The position numbers and the translations under genes were made by a program. 64,000 nt of DNA from Monarcha castaneiventris obscurior (Eukaryota > Chordata > Aves > Passeriformes > Monarchidae), in the NCBI GenBank assembly GCA_026261815.1, contig JAMPIT010000437.1, forward strand, positions 2,790,001 through 2,854,000, given 5' to 3'. The notes under the pieces are model-generated. The model was given only the letters and a program-made list of their open reading frames with translations, did not search any database and was not told where the DNA came from. Shown here in pieces: positions 11,201 to 23,612 of the stretch. Position 1 is the first letter of the stretch; every line of letters starts with the position of its first letter.

Positions 11201-12290
11201 AGGTCCAGTGGGTTTTTTGGCAGGATCTGCCAGGTAATTTGTATCTCCTGGTTGGAAAAGCTCTATTTAGGGCACCAAGCAGTGAGAGAAGGGAAACTCA
11301 TCTCACACCCAGCTCCCAGCCTCCCTCAGCCTGCTGCAGGCAGAGACCACCTGGGCCGTGCTGAGGACACAGACCTTGGATGCTGCTGGGACCCTGGATG
11401 CCACTGGGACCCTGGATGCCACTCAAACCAAGAAGCAAAGATGATTTTGCAACACTTTTTGTGGTGTATTCTCCTTCTGTCTACATTCTTCAAAGCAAAA
11501 ATTCACCCGGGCAAATATTTACAGAAACTGAAGGAAAAAATAGACTGGTGCTGTAGACACTGCAGCAGTGAACTTCTAATTACAATCCACAAAGTGTTTA
11601 TGAATAAATTTATCTATTATTTGTCTAGTTCGAGCACTGCGTACACTTTGCCTTGTACCATTACATGCTGAAGGAAACAATATGCAGCATGAAAATGAAA
11701 ACAATTTGACTTAATTATTTACACCATTACCGCCACTTTGAATTAGGCCTTCCATTTCTTTGGGATTTTGTAAAATTTAACTGGTAATTATGCTTGCTTA
11801 ATTAATTTTATTTATCTACTACTACAATGAGATCAAAACAAAAAACCTACCAGAATGCAAAGTACAGGCTGTGTCCCCTAATTGTAAATGTTGCTTTTAA
11901 GCCTTTATGATAAAAATGTAGTATTTTGTACCATTTCATTTCAAGCATATCTGGCCACGCTCCAGTACTATTTAAGTGTAAACAGGAAAAGCCTTGGAGG
12001 ACGAGTAATCACACTTAAATGACACAAAGATCATTATAATGATGTTCCAAAAACATGGCAAAATTAGATATTGCAGAACTGTTTTCTTCTCTGAAGTGTT
12101 CCACCAGATGGTGAAGAGTGCTGAAACCGTAGATCCGAGAGAGGGGAGGAAAAACATCCCCGCACTTCCCTCACGCTGCCATCCCAGCTTGTCTCGAGTG
12201 GCACCTCACACCTTGGCTCTGTCAAACCTCCAGGCTCGAGATGACACCGAGGTGTTTGAGTGCTGAATCACAGCCTGGGGAACCCCTGCT
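8284..12290. other. Unique sequence, no gene seen
   Basis: A long repeat-poor stretch. It contains a small 18-bp tandem repeat ('ctgggaccctggatgcca'-like, about three units, 11371-11423). The longest frame (11132-11671, plus, 179 residues) is partly that repeat and has no recognisable domain. About 11565-11840 is very AT-rich with many TAAT/ATTA cores and looks like candidate non-coding regulatory DNA, by composition only. Confidence 0.5.
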
Positions 12291-12310
12291 TTGTTCCATT
12301 AAAGTTGTCA

Positions 12311-12363
12311 ACCGGATTTATTCGGAGCCGAGGACGAACGAGCGCGTCAGCAGAAGTTATGGC
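12311..12363. other. CpG-retaining patch next to TAAT-rich sequence, candidate regulatory element
   Basis: Eight CpG dinucleotides occur within about 53 bases ('aaccgg', 'ttcggagccgagg', 'gacgaacgagcgcgtc', 'ggcgg'), in a region otherwise almost free of CpG. It is followed by 'ttaatgagatatt'. A frame across it (12260-12535, plus, 91 residues) includes a helix-like stretch starting MAVICETLNEIF, but there is no known family and no convincing splice pair. I favour a constrained non-coding element over an exon. Confidence 0.25.
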
Positions 12364-12539
12364 GGTAATTTGTGAAACTCTTAATGAGATATTTTCAGAG
12401 CTCATAAAGAGGAAGAGCCATGCCATTGAATTACTGCACAGTGAGTGCATTTTGATACAGGAAAAGAGTTGGGCTTTGATCAGAAATGGCTCTGCATCAG
12501 TGGGGATGTGTCAGGGAGTGCTTAAAGGGGTCTAACAGG

Positions 12540-15330
12540 GGTTATACAAATGGGGTTTATAGAAATGGGGGATGTCTGTGTGTGTTGCTGCTCTGTGAAA
12601 TGGCCACAAGGGAGGTGAGTCTGCACCTTTATCACATTTGTGTTCCTTTCCAAAAGGCTTGACAAAGTTCCTTTCCACAGGACCTGCTGCATCTTTGGAC
12701 ATCATTAGATTTTTGCTATTTTTTGGTATTAGGAATATCTGAGAAAAAAAATTAGAAAATTGGAGTTACTTATTAAAGGAACATCTCATTTTGTTACTTA
12801 AATATTGGTCAGGGGGCTCAGCTTTTAAGAATATTGGTGAAACTCAAGTACCTGCCACCCATAAATCCCTCCATCCATCCCCTCCAGAATGTCTAATCCC
12901 TTTTGATAGATATTTTGTGGAATCCGTAAATGAACAAGGGGAAGTATTGGGGTGCTGTGGTTTCTGCTGACCCATTCCCAGTCCTAGCTCCCTTTGGAAA
13001 AGCCTGTCACGTCCTGGGAGACAGCAAAGTCACAGTGGGGACAAGGGCTGTGCTCTGGAGAAGATTTGGGCTGGGATGTGCTGAACGAAGGAGGAGAGGC
13101 TGTAAATGTACTCCCAAGCTTTCCACCTTCCTGAAATGTTCAGTTTCTCAACATTTCCTCGGGAACACACATGACAAATCCAGAGCCACAGGAAAACTCG
13201 TCCTTTTTCGCTGAAAGATCCTGAAATGGAAGGTGACTTCATTCCCGACTGGCAGTCGTTCGAGTTCCATGCTGAGCAAGGGAACAGCCTCGTATTCACG
13301 ATGGTACAAATATTTTTGAACTGAACGTTCACAATGCCCAAAGAATGCCCCACATGCTGCATTTGCTGCACTTCCATTATTCAGAGTTAGCAATAAAAAT
13401 CATGCAAAATTCTCCCCCCTTTCCATCTATCCCCATTCAATGGACATTAGGAAAGGGGGCTTGCCCATGGGAGAGGGTGAACACAACATCAGCAATCCAG
13501 TTTATCCATTTGCATCCAGCTCATCTGCTTAAGTGAGAGGAGCCTGTGCATGGCTGGTTTTCAATGGCCTGTGTTAAATGAAGGGCTGATTTCAGCCCCT
13601 GCCTTGGGGACAGAGGACCATTTGCTGAGCAGCCTGTGGTGACTGTGGGTGACGTTAAAAGTCATCCCAACCATCCCTGTAAGGTAGCTTTGGATGGAAA
13701 ATATCCCATAATCTTAAAAACTAACTCTGAACCAGTGGGGTCTTGCACTGATCCCACGTTGTTCCCAAGCTAAATAACTTGGGAGAACGGGGTCTCAGGG
13801 ACACTGTGCCTCAGTTTTCCATCTGTAAAACAGCAAAACAAGGACTTTGGGAAGGCATTATTGTATTTTCCCTCCACATGGGTTATTCTCTTTTTAGAGG
13901 GACTCTTCCAGCAATGCTAAATTGTTCCAAAAACTTCATTTACCAGCAAAACCACTTTACAATAATTAGTAACCTCTCTGTCTTGAGCACGGCAAAGGTT
14001 TTATTCTCCTGTCTGAGCTTAATTATGTTTTCAGAGCCATGTCATGGAGGCTCAGATGAAATTCTTGCTTTGTGTGCAAGAAAGTCACACCACATTTGCA
14101 TTTGTTTGACAGAAGCCCTGATCTCATCCAATATGGAGTGCTCGAATTTGGCAATGCTCCCGTTGGACATCTATTTTGTATTCTCCCTAAACTCCAGGCA
14201 AAATATTATTCCTTGCACTTAAATGCTGATACCTTTGAGGGAGGGAACAAAGCCTGGCCCATCCAAATGAAATCCCCTGTGGGGCTGTTCATAGGAGCTC
14301 TGTCTCCACCAGCCAGCAGAGGCTGCTCTGACTTTTATGATTCATTGTTAAATCATTCATTATTTTCAGTAATAAAGCACATGGAGGAAATCAAACCCAA
14401 ATATTGGAATGATGAAATGATCTGTGAGCCAGAATGCCCTGGGATGTGCTATGTGGGAGTAGGTTGGGAAGCAGCAGTCCCTCACCCAGGTCTTCAGGAC
14501 AACCTGCTGCCCTTTGGATTTTCCAACGCTGGGATGTGCCCAGGTGGGCTCCAGAAACAGCAGAGCACATCTTGCTTCCCATGAGGTGGTAAGAACTGGG
14601 ATTACTCTTCTAGCATATAAATTCTGTCTCTCTGGCCCTTAAAAATCCAGGATTTGTTCAGCAAGGAGAGCTGTGGATTTTAATTGGATACTTGAAATAA
14701 AAGAAACGGATTCTCTGCCCTTACTTAGCAAATGGGATTTTTTTTTTTCTTTCCCAGTTATTAATTTCCTTAAATGTAAAGTGACATCTAAAATGAAAAC
14801 AGTTTATTGCTTGCCAGGAGCAAAGCCAGCCTAATTTAAGAAATTCAGAATTAAAGCTTTTGAAGCATATCGGGGCATGTTTATAAAACAATTATCATTG
14901 CAAACGTTCTCTCTGCTCAATGCAGCCTCTTCAGGCCACCTCCAAAGCCTGAAACTTCATCACCAGTCGTCCCCACCCCAAAATGTTTCATCAATTGCAT
15001 AAAATCAGGTCATCCTTTGATTGCATCTTCCCTCTGTCAACCCAGGCGTTGGAACCCAAACCAAACCCACCTGGAACGTGTTCAATGCTGAAAAAAGAAC
15101 TGACTTATTGTTTAAAATTAAGTAGTAGGCTCATTATTAATAACTGGCAGCAGACAAAGGAGCGCAGTGACCTCTCCAGCAGAGCATTAAAATCTTTGCA
15201 CAACATGCTCTGCTTGTGCTAGGCTGGTTTCACAAACAACAGCTGTGGAGTTCGTTAACATATGAATCCCCTTGAGGTAATTTGGAGGAGCCAAATGTGC
15301 TAAACTAAACACCTCATTAAAACAGTACTT
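12540..15330. other. Unique sequence, no gene seen
   Basis: No transposon or exon was recognised. A 170-residue frame at 14072-14584 (plus) and a 147-residue frame at 13779-14222 overlap each other in different phases and show no domain, so I read both as chance frames. Confidence 0.5.
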
Positions 15331-15414
15331 TAAAAAACAAAACAAACCAAAAAAAAAAAAAAACCCAGGAAAAAAAAAACAAAACAACCCACCCCAACCA
15401 AACCCCAAACTAAT
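15331..15414. repeat. A-rich low-complexity tract
   Basis: Runs of A are interrupted by C, including a 15-base A run near 15349-15363, then 'acaaaacaacccacccc'-type sequence. It may be an old poly-A tail or simple low-complexity DNA. No retrogene sequence is visible beside it. Confidence 0.7.
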
Positions 15415-18400
15415 TTCACATTCCGCTTCCACATGTGGAGATTCTATTGTGTGGAATTCATTCATCTGCGTGGCTGGAGATAGTGGGGGTTAAAATCGCT
15501 AATGTGGGTTTTTCTCTGCTGAGATGCGCTTGAGACTAAAGTGCCTTTGAAGTGTAGCCTGTCACAAAGAAGCAATTAACTGAGGACAATGATGTTTTCT
15601 TTTCCTCCCTGTTACCGAGCACACGACACAAGTTTGGACTCAAACATGCAGGACCCCATTTCTCCTGAGTCTGAGGAGTGAATGGACACAACCAAAGGGA
15701 CTCTCACTTGGACGGGCAAGGCAGAACCACACCAAGCACCCCTGGGGTCACTGTGTCCCCCAGGAAGGCCCTGAAAGAGATTTTCAGAGAAAACCTCCAT
15801 AAAAACACTGCTGCAAGTCCAGGTGACCCCACAGGAGAGGCACAACCCAAGGAGAATGGGAGGAACATGTCCTGCCCCTGCTCCTGCAGGCTCCAGAGGC
15901 CTCAGGTGCCCTGAGCAAACTTTCCACCAAGAACAGCTTCATTTTTATTTCTCCACGATGCTGCTGGGATAATTCTGCAGGTAACAAAGTTCACAAGCCC
16001 CTTGGTGCTGCTCCTCCTGGAAAACAGCATCTCCTGCCCAGGTAATGCTGCTCAGTGAAGCTCTGGAGCTTGAATATCTTCTGTGACGTGGCTGTTCCAA
16101 AAACACACAGAAATCCAGGCCTCTGCTTGGAAAATCACCTTTTCTTCTCTGCCTCCAGCTGAATTTGTTGGTGACTGGATGGAGGGATGTGATGGACACG
16201 TGTTTCACAGTCCACAAGGAATTTTAGAATAGTCAAACAGCAATGAAAAGATCGATCCCAAAAATGCCTGCCCTCAAAATATATAAATTTGTCACCCCTC
16301 TTTTTTACCAATGGTTTTCTATCGGCATTGAGATAATTTTTAAGAAATGCTCCTGGAATTTATTAATTCCTAAACAGGAGTGCAAGTTTCATTTTAAAAA
16401 TGTAGATGCGTTTTCAGATTTTGATCACGGTCTAAAAGGCAAATAACTGGGAATTTTTTTGCTCCCATAGTCTTATGAAGCAACAGCCCATTTTCCTTCA
16501 GGAAATTGTGGTTTAAGGTTCTCCTGAATGACCTCAAATTATAGGATGCTGTAGTGCTCTTAGGCTTTTTGTTTTTTTGCCTCCAAAAAATCTTATTTTA
16601 ATTCTCCATCCACATCTATTTTATATTTCCTTTATCAGGAAAGACAGCAGCCTAATTAACAATGATAATTTGGACCTTCCATAAGAAATCTTTCACATGG
16701 ATAAAAACAGCAGAAGTTGTGCAGCATCAAGGTACTTATGTATGCTCCATAGTTTTTATTTTCCTTTTTAACTTAGGCAAGGAAGAACTTGGATTTAGGG
16801 AGATAAAGCAAAAAAATCTCATGCCTACAATCATATTTTTGTTCGCTTTAAAGCATAGCTTTATAACATGTTGGAATTTCCTCAAGGTTTTGTAAATACT
16901 CGTCTGAATTCCTCCCAGGTATTAGTATGTCATCCAAAAACCAGAAAATACTATTTATTCTCTGCAGGACTCAATCCATTCGTCTTTGAAATCCTGCAGG
17001 TAACTGGCTCCCCCCAGGGTAATCTTTCCTACTTCAATAGGCACGAATGTGTGAGTTCAGTCAGAATTAGTGTGTTTTTAAAATTCCGATTCCTACGGTG
17101 CTGCCAGGCTTTGGACAAGCACAGTTTGGAAAAGCCTATTCCCTCTGCCAGTTTCAGAGGCAAATCCTGTGCTTTGGGGACTTTAATGGGCACCCAGAGT
17201 GCAGCACCTGCCCTGACTTCCACATGTACAATCAGTGCCACTCTTCCAAGCCCTGTTGTTGCTTTTCCACGGTGTCTCTGCCTGTGTTCTGCACAATTAT
17301 ACCTTTAACAAGTGGAAATATTCTTGCCACTTTCCCTTCAGCACCGTTTTTGGCTCGGTTAATCCAACTTTCCCTCTTCCCATTGGCATTATCGTGCTGC
17401 TTCCCAACCTGGCTCCAAGTTTTGTCTGATTTTTGTTATTTTAACATCTTCAACAGTGAAGAAGAACTTCCAGGGGTCCTGCCTTTCCTGGGATTTGTGC
17501 ATCCCATTTTCTGAGACAAATGCAGTGTGATAACCTTTGAGATCATCCAAGCCATGCCTTTAGCATCCTCACTCCCTCCCAGCCTATGAACATGGTGTGA
17601 CCAAGATTTTTTGTTTTTAAATGCTGCCACATTTTATAGGCTTAAATTGAGCTCAACATCTTCACCAGCTCCTTCATCCACCCAACACCCAGCAGCTTCT
17701 TTCTCAGTTTGGGGAATTATACACAAACAACAACTCGATTCCTGAGAGTCACTTTCATAGAATTACCATAACAACAAGGACAGTCATTTACAGCAAGCCA
17801 AAAATGCAGAATTTCTGGGCTGGTTCCTTAATTGCAACTTAAATTGTTCTAAGCAGGAATTTGTGGCAGGCACATGATGTTTTTCAGAGGCTTTATAAGG
17901 ACTTCAGAATCCATCTTGCTGCCTTTGGAGAACCCAAGATTGAGCACTGCAACTGCAGCATAAATCTTTAAACTGTATTTTTACTGGTAAGTAAAAATTC
18001 CTCAGCATAGATGTATTTTCGACAGCACTTGCATAAAATACTGTTCATAATAAGAAGGTTTTGAAATCTTCTGCTCTTTTCACATATCTGGAAAGACTCA
18101 TAAATGGTTTTTTGATCTATGAGCTTATTTTTTAAAGTCCATTTTTCAGTGCTATTTTTGATGAGTTAAAAAATAACCATCAAACCTCACAAAAGAGAAT
18201 GAAAAGACAGTGACAACCTAAGAAGGAGCTGCTGCAAAGCTGAAGTTTATTCATTGGAAAGCTCTCATTTTTGATCTTAACACAAACCTGAGATTCTGCT
18301 GCCACACGTTGCAAGTGTAAATCATCACCCAAGTGAAACCAAGAGATGCAGATTATGGATTTTTTAAGTTAAACCTTTGCCTAAGTCCCTAGTGCCTCCT

Positions 18401-19542
18401 TCTGCCTGTAGTCAGTGCCTCCAAAGAGCAACTCTCTCTCCTTTGACAAGAGACAAATTTGGCTCTCAGAGCTGCCCTGCCTCGCTCTGAAAAATGAAAT
18501 TTCATTTGAGGAGTTTCCATCAGCTCCTGTGTTTAACCATCTTTCTCCCACGCCGGAGCAGACAGCAATAAAGGAGCAGGTCACCACAAAATGGATTAAG
18601 TGCAAACTCACACGTGTCACACCAAAGTTCACCATTGACTGAAAGTAAAATAGATTTAAAAGTCTTTTCAGAGCAGCAAGTTTCTACAGGAATAGATCAA
18701 ATTACTTACTTTTATGTTGCCATAAAGCTACAGAGACATTTCCTATCTCTCGTGTGTTTTGAAAGAATCACAATTTTCTCCTAGGGCCAAGTGAGTTAAT
18801 AATAGTAACAGTGATATTAATCCCAAACAAGACTATTTGGAAATAATTGAGAATTAATAAGCATATTTTAAAAAGAAATTACCATGACCTTTTACCTTAC
18901 AGAGCTAGGTTTAATTACAGAAATACTTTCACCTCAAGACATTTTAAATTATCAATTATTTGATTTTTGGTAAAATTTCCTGCATTGCTCATAGAGTTCT
19001 AGTGGGTATCTCTGTTATTCACGAAATTAAAGAGCTAAAAGAGTTTTGATTAAGGAAGAAACAAATATATTCAGCCCATTAAATGAACAGGACATGCATG
19101 CATGAAAAAGAAATAAATAAAGAAAGGATTAAATTCTTGCAAGTTGTTCATTGCTGAATTAAGTAATGGACTAAACACAGGCTTTTCTTGCCCTCCCTAC
19201 TCAAGATTTACTCTACTAATCACCCAATTTTCAAATCCTTAATATACTCAAGCATTTGCCTTTAAGGCAGCAATAATTTAGGACTGCCATGGAAATGAAT
19301 GTTTTTTCCATTAGGCAAAATAATTATGTCATATATCCCAACTGTGTCTTTGGACTGCCATCTTTGTTTGAAGGAAACCATCAGTCAGCTGAGATTTCAC
19401 TGAAAACCTTCATCAACAGCTGCTGCATCAAGGGAATGCAAATAAAAAGCGACTTTTTCCACGTGCCACAGTAATTCAGGAGCACTCATAAAAATGAACA
19501 CCAACAGGACGGGCCCCATGTCATGGTGAGGCCTGGTGCGTT
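15415..19542. other. Unique AT-rich sequence, no gene seen
   Basis: Repeat-poor. Overlapping frames at 16868-17308 and 17098-17514 (plus, 146 and 138 residues) have unrelated, Cys/Phe/Leu-rich content with no recognisable domain, and I do not call them genes. 18650-19260 is particularly AT-rich. Confidence 0.5.
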
Positions 19543-20292
19543 CTGAGGTGTGGGAGTTGGGTACAACACAAATGCTGGTTCTTATCTTCACCTCTGGGGA
19601 GCTTTACCTCGAGCCCCAGCAGATGAGAAACGGCTGCAGATGTTGTTTCAGGTTGTTTATTTCTCCTTCTCTCTGCCAGCTCTCAGCTCCGGCCGCACAT
19701 CTGATGCAGCCGAGTCCGAGCGGGCACTGCCCAGCCCTGGGCTGTCCCGGCCTTTGTGTGCCCTTTCCATCATCCAACCATTCTTCACAACGCATTTATT
19801 AGTTACTGTTCTGTACCAATTCATTTGCACCTGTTCTAGACACGGAATTTCTACCTCTTTTTCATTCTACCAATCATTTTGTGCCACCACCACCAGAGAA
19901 GATGGAGGAGAAGGAGAAGAAGAGGAAGAACAGGGCAACGCCCAAAATCCTCCATCTTAAACCCTTCGTCCTCATATTAAAAACCCTAAAATCTACTTTT
20001 TTACCTTGTAAAATACTAAACCACTACTCATTTTCACACTCTGGTGGCTTGCAATGATTCTGGCAGTGTTGGTAACTTTTCCCATGGGCTGAGGTCAAAG
20101 CCGGTGCCATTCTGGGCTTCTTGCCAGGGGCTGGGACCCCCTTGCTGGGGCTGCTGAGCCCCCAGGGCAGCCCGAGGTGTGCTCTGAGCCCCCAGGGCAG
20201 CCCGAGGTGTGCCCTGAGCTCCCAGGGCAGCCCGAGGTGTGCCCTGAGCTCCCAGGGCAGCCAGAGGTGGGCCTTGGATTCCAGCACTGAGG
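19543..20292 (-). mobile_element. Solo LTR, family B copy 1, 6-bp target duplication CTGAGG
   Basis: The LTR is 19549-20286 (738 bp), flanked by CTGAGG at 19543-19548 and 20287-20292. On the minus strand it runs from TGCTGGAATCCAAGGC to CCAACTCCCACA. AATAAA signals lie at the complements of 19656-19661 and 19795-19800. It matches, in opposite orientation, the element at 63235-63915. In its presumed U3 it has four units of an approximately 29-30 bp tandem repeat (see 20155-20275), against two in the other copy. A 6-bp duplication is typical of class II (ERVK, betaretrovirus-like) elements; that class is inference. No internal genes are present. Confidence 0.92.
20155..20275. repeat. Four-unit ~30-bp tandem repeat inside LTR family B copy 1
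   Basis: Units of the form 'cccagggcagcccgaggtgt' followed by 'gccctgagct' repeat four times; the last unit is diverged ('ccagaggtggg'). The copy at 63245-63312 has only two. Tandem repeats in a U3 often act as enhancer modules in retroviruses, but function here is inference. Confidence 0.85.
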
Positions 20293-20832
20293 GAGGCATT
20301 TGAGGTTTTATCTACATGTTCAGAAGGCAATATCTGTGCAAATTTAAAGCCTGCAGCTCTGCTCAGCAGAAGGAACTCGTGTATTTTACTGTGGCTGTTC
20401 ATGGGGTTGTGGACTGTAACTGTGAGCACAGTAAATCTTTATACTCTTGGATTCCTCGTGTGCTGCTTTCCAGGCCCTCAGCCCTTGAGAGGTGTTTTCG
20501 TGCCCCTCACTCACCCAGAGCAAGCACCCACAGTTTCTACTCCAGGAATGCTACTTTGGAATTCACCCCGAGGTAAGAATTTAGGGAAAATGAAGGGGAT
20601 TAATTTATTACCTGACTGGTGTTCTGGAACATTTGAAAAAAATCAGATTTACTTCATTTAAATGAAGCTTGTACTTAGATGCTGCGAGTTTGGGTCAGTC
20701 TCATCATCCCCATCACTGCACAAAGTTATCTTGAGCAAATCCTTTGACCTTCCTGTGATTTAATATCTGTTTATGTCTCTTTGGGGAGCAGGTTTGTCCT
20801 TGGGAAGCTGCTGTAAGGCCATTCCAGGTGAT
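20293..20832. other. Unique sequence, no gene seen
   Basis: A short unique interval between an LTR and a CR1. Two frames of 86 residues (20316-20576 and 20401-20661) lack recognisable content. Confidence 0.5.
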
Positions 20833-21195
20833 CCCATAGAATCCGTAAAGTTGGAAAAGACCTCCAAGATCATCAGGTCCAACCCTTGACCCAAATATCA
20901 TCACACCCACTAAAAAGTACTGAGAAGTGCCACATCTACTTGTTTTTTGAGCCCTTCCAGGGATGGTGACTCCAGCACTTCCCTGGGGAGCCTGTTCCAA
21001 TGCTTGAGCACTCTTTCATGGAAGAATTTTTCCTAATATCCACCTACACCTTCCCTGGTGTAACTTGAGGCCGTTTCCCCTTTGTCCTGTCCCTTGTTCC
21101 CTGGGAGAAGAGCCTGAGCCCCACCTGGCTGCACCCTCCCATCAGGCTGAGAGCAGTAAGGTCTCCCCTGAGCCTTCTTTTCACCAGAATAAACT
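20833..21195 (-). mobile_element. CR1 LINE 3' end
   Basis: Blocks in reverse-complement CR1 order: 'catagaatccgtaaagttgg', 'atcatcaggtccaacccttg', 'gagaagtgccacatctac', 'ccttccagggatggtgactc', 'cctggggagcctgttcc', 'ctaatatccacctacacc', 'tgaggccgtttcccctttg' and 'tctcccctgagccttctttt'. It is one of the longer and better preserved copies. It belongs to the subfamily carrying the 'atggtgactcc' block and is 5'-truncated near 21195. Confidence 0.92.
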
Positions 21196-23339
21196 CCAGA
21201 TGTCCATGGAATGCCAAGGATGGCCTTGGGACCAGCCTGGTTGGCTGCAGCCTCTGCCAGCAGAGATGTTTAGGAATTAATATCCATATGAACATCTCAC
21301 TTGGAGGGTGAGGCCTGACCCTGTTGGTCCAGACACTTGGGCTCGTTCTGCCCCATTTAGGACCCACCTCAGGGGATTATTTTTTTTGCAGAAGTGAGGG
21401 ACCTGTGAGTGAGTTCTCATCAGAAGAGGTCACCTCCAGGTGATCCTTTGGCACATCCCTGGGGACCAGGTGTGTTTTTGGAATGAGAGATCTGATGGCA
21501 GAAGTGCCAGTGGAGATTCCCGGGTGTGTGAGGGAGAGGCTCAGGAAAGGAACAGAGCCACGGGTGTCTGCACAGATCTTGGTGTGTGATGGCCTCTTAG
21601 CAAACAAACGATTGTCCTGCCTTCATGTGGGATATGGAATCTGGAATATGGAAAATGGAATCACTGAAAAGCACTCACCCTCTGACAGCTGGAGTCTTCT
21701 CAAATATCAGGGTAATAAAAACCAGTTTTATATCCAAACTTGTGTTGAGGGGTGGGTTCCAGTTTGCTGCTCTGCCTGGTGTGACAAGAAAGGATTTCAG
21801 CACAAAGCCATACATAAAAACCATTTTGATTTTCTTTTTCAGTTTTTCAGAAGTTTTCTCAGAAAAACAAACCCCATTTTTTACAGGCTGTTTATCCTGT
21901 TGGTGGGATATAGATCCCAAACTCCAGCTCCTGCCAGGGGTCCCAGTTTGAGGATAAACTGTGGGAAAGCACCACTAGAGGTCACTCAACATTAATTGTT
22001 ACCTAATTAGCACATTTTGACCCTACATTTTAGGTCATTCTACCACTTTCATATTAAAATCATTGTCGGCTTTGACTCCTCAGCTAATTCTGCCAAAACT
22101 CAGAAAAGCTGGCGACAGAAAATTTTCCTTTCCCTCATATAACTCTTCCCAAGGCTCCCAAATCAGCTTTGCCATAGACTCTGTGGGCAGCAAATCATTC
22201 TTTCCTCAGCTTTGAGCTTAATAAAGCTGGCAGTGATGGACCTCTGGAAGTGCTGGGTTTACAGGCACTCAGCCCTGGCTGTGTTATCTCAAATTGCTGC
22301 TCACCCATTTCGAAAATTAAACCAAAATGAATTTTACAAGTGAGAGAAATATATGGGGAAAGAATATCTTCAATGTTTTCAGGTCCTTCCCCAACCACAT
22401 TATAGCCCAGTACCTTTTTAACCACTGATAAATAGAAGAAAAAGTAGATCTTTGTAACACTTGACTAACTAAAAAAGAGGTAAAACAAAGTTTACGTTTG
22501 ATTAATGGGTATCTGCTGAAATATCTCTGCAGGTGTTTAATCAAAAGCAGATGTTCTGTTTGCAGGGATTTTTCCATGATCTCGGAAAATGATGGTAGCG
22601 ATTTGTTTGCCCAAGACAACAGGGAAAGGGAGAGCTAATTAGTGTGTTCTACAAGGTTAGGATCACCCAGTGCTGGTGCCATGCCCACATCACCTGGTGG
22701 ATGTTATCAAACACACTCGGGGCACTGAATCCTCCCCTCTCTCAGCTGAGAAATGTGTTCAACCAAAGTCAGCTTTCATTTCAAACCCAGCTCAGTGCAG
22801 GCAGCCAAGCTCTCCTAAAGGATGCTTTATCCAAAATGACCAATTCTTATTTCATTTCTCTTTTTGGGTTACTGCTGATCCTCTCCTCCTCTTCCCTCTT
22901 CCACTCAGCTGAATTGGCAAAGGCTGGATTAGCAGCTCACTTTATCCTTATGTATGAGCATGACAGCCATAAAGAATATTGCAGTTTCCTGAAAAATCAT
23001 TCAGTGTTTCCTGAAAAATCATTTACTAACCTCTCAAGACCAGCACGTGTGCAGCTGGAGGAGAAAACATTAACCACCATTAACCATCACCCCTGTAAAT
23101 GAGTGAGAATTTTATCAGAGGCTCTGATTTTCCAGATCCTATATCAATGATGATAAATAAATAGATCATCAGCATCCAAAAAGTCACGTGGCTCCTCTCT
23201 CTGCTTTGTAGAGACCTTAATCTTGCAGAGGTAGAAAGCAGAATTAGACAAAAAATAGCAAGTTTGTAGTCTGGACTTCTAGAATTTAAATTGAATTATA
23301 ATTTTTTAAACAATGAACCATCCCTTAAGTTTCTACCCA
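21196..23339. other. Unique sequence, no gene seen
   Basis: AT-rich unique DNA. A 22-bp period duplication of 'tttcctgaaaaatcatt' occurs at 22985-23023. Frames at 21483-21995 (170 residues) and 22644-23102 (152 residues) on plus show no family signature. Confidence 0.5.
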
Positions 23340-23612
23340 AGAAGCTTGCAGGGCCTGTTGTGATAGATAAGAGGTGATGATTTTAAACTAAGAGAGGGCA
23401 GATTCAGATGAGATTTGAGGAAGATGGGGATGGTAAAACTCAGGCTGCCCAAAGAGGTGGTAAATACCCCAGCCCTGGAAATGTTCAAGGTCAGGTTGGG
23501 TGGGGCTTGGAGCAGCCCAGTCCAGTTGAAGACGTCCCATGGCAGGGGATGGGACTGGATGACCTTGAAAGATCCCTTCCAACCCAAACCATCCTGTGAT
23601 TTTATGATTTTA
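23340..23612 (+). mobile_element. CR1 LINE 3' end, plus strand
   Basis: In forward CR1 order: 'gattttaaactaagagaggg', 'caggctgcccaaagaggtgg', 'ctggaaatgttcaaggtcag', 'gcttggagcagcccagtcc', 'ggactggatgaccttgaaag', 'ccttccaacccaaaccatc', then the tail 'tgtgattttatgatttta'. It is 5'-truncated. It ends in the short octamer-like repeats expected of a CR1 3' end. Confidence 0.93.

Noticed and set aside
11132..11671. A 179-residue plus-strand frame
   Set aside because: It contains an 18-bp DNA tandem repeat and no recognisable domain; frames of this size are expected by chance in 64 kb.
14072..14584. A 170-residue plus-strand frame
   Set aside because: No family signature; it overlaps another frame in a different phase, with ordinary non-coding composition.
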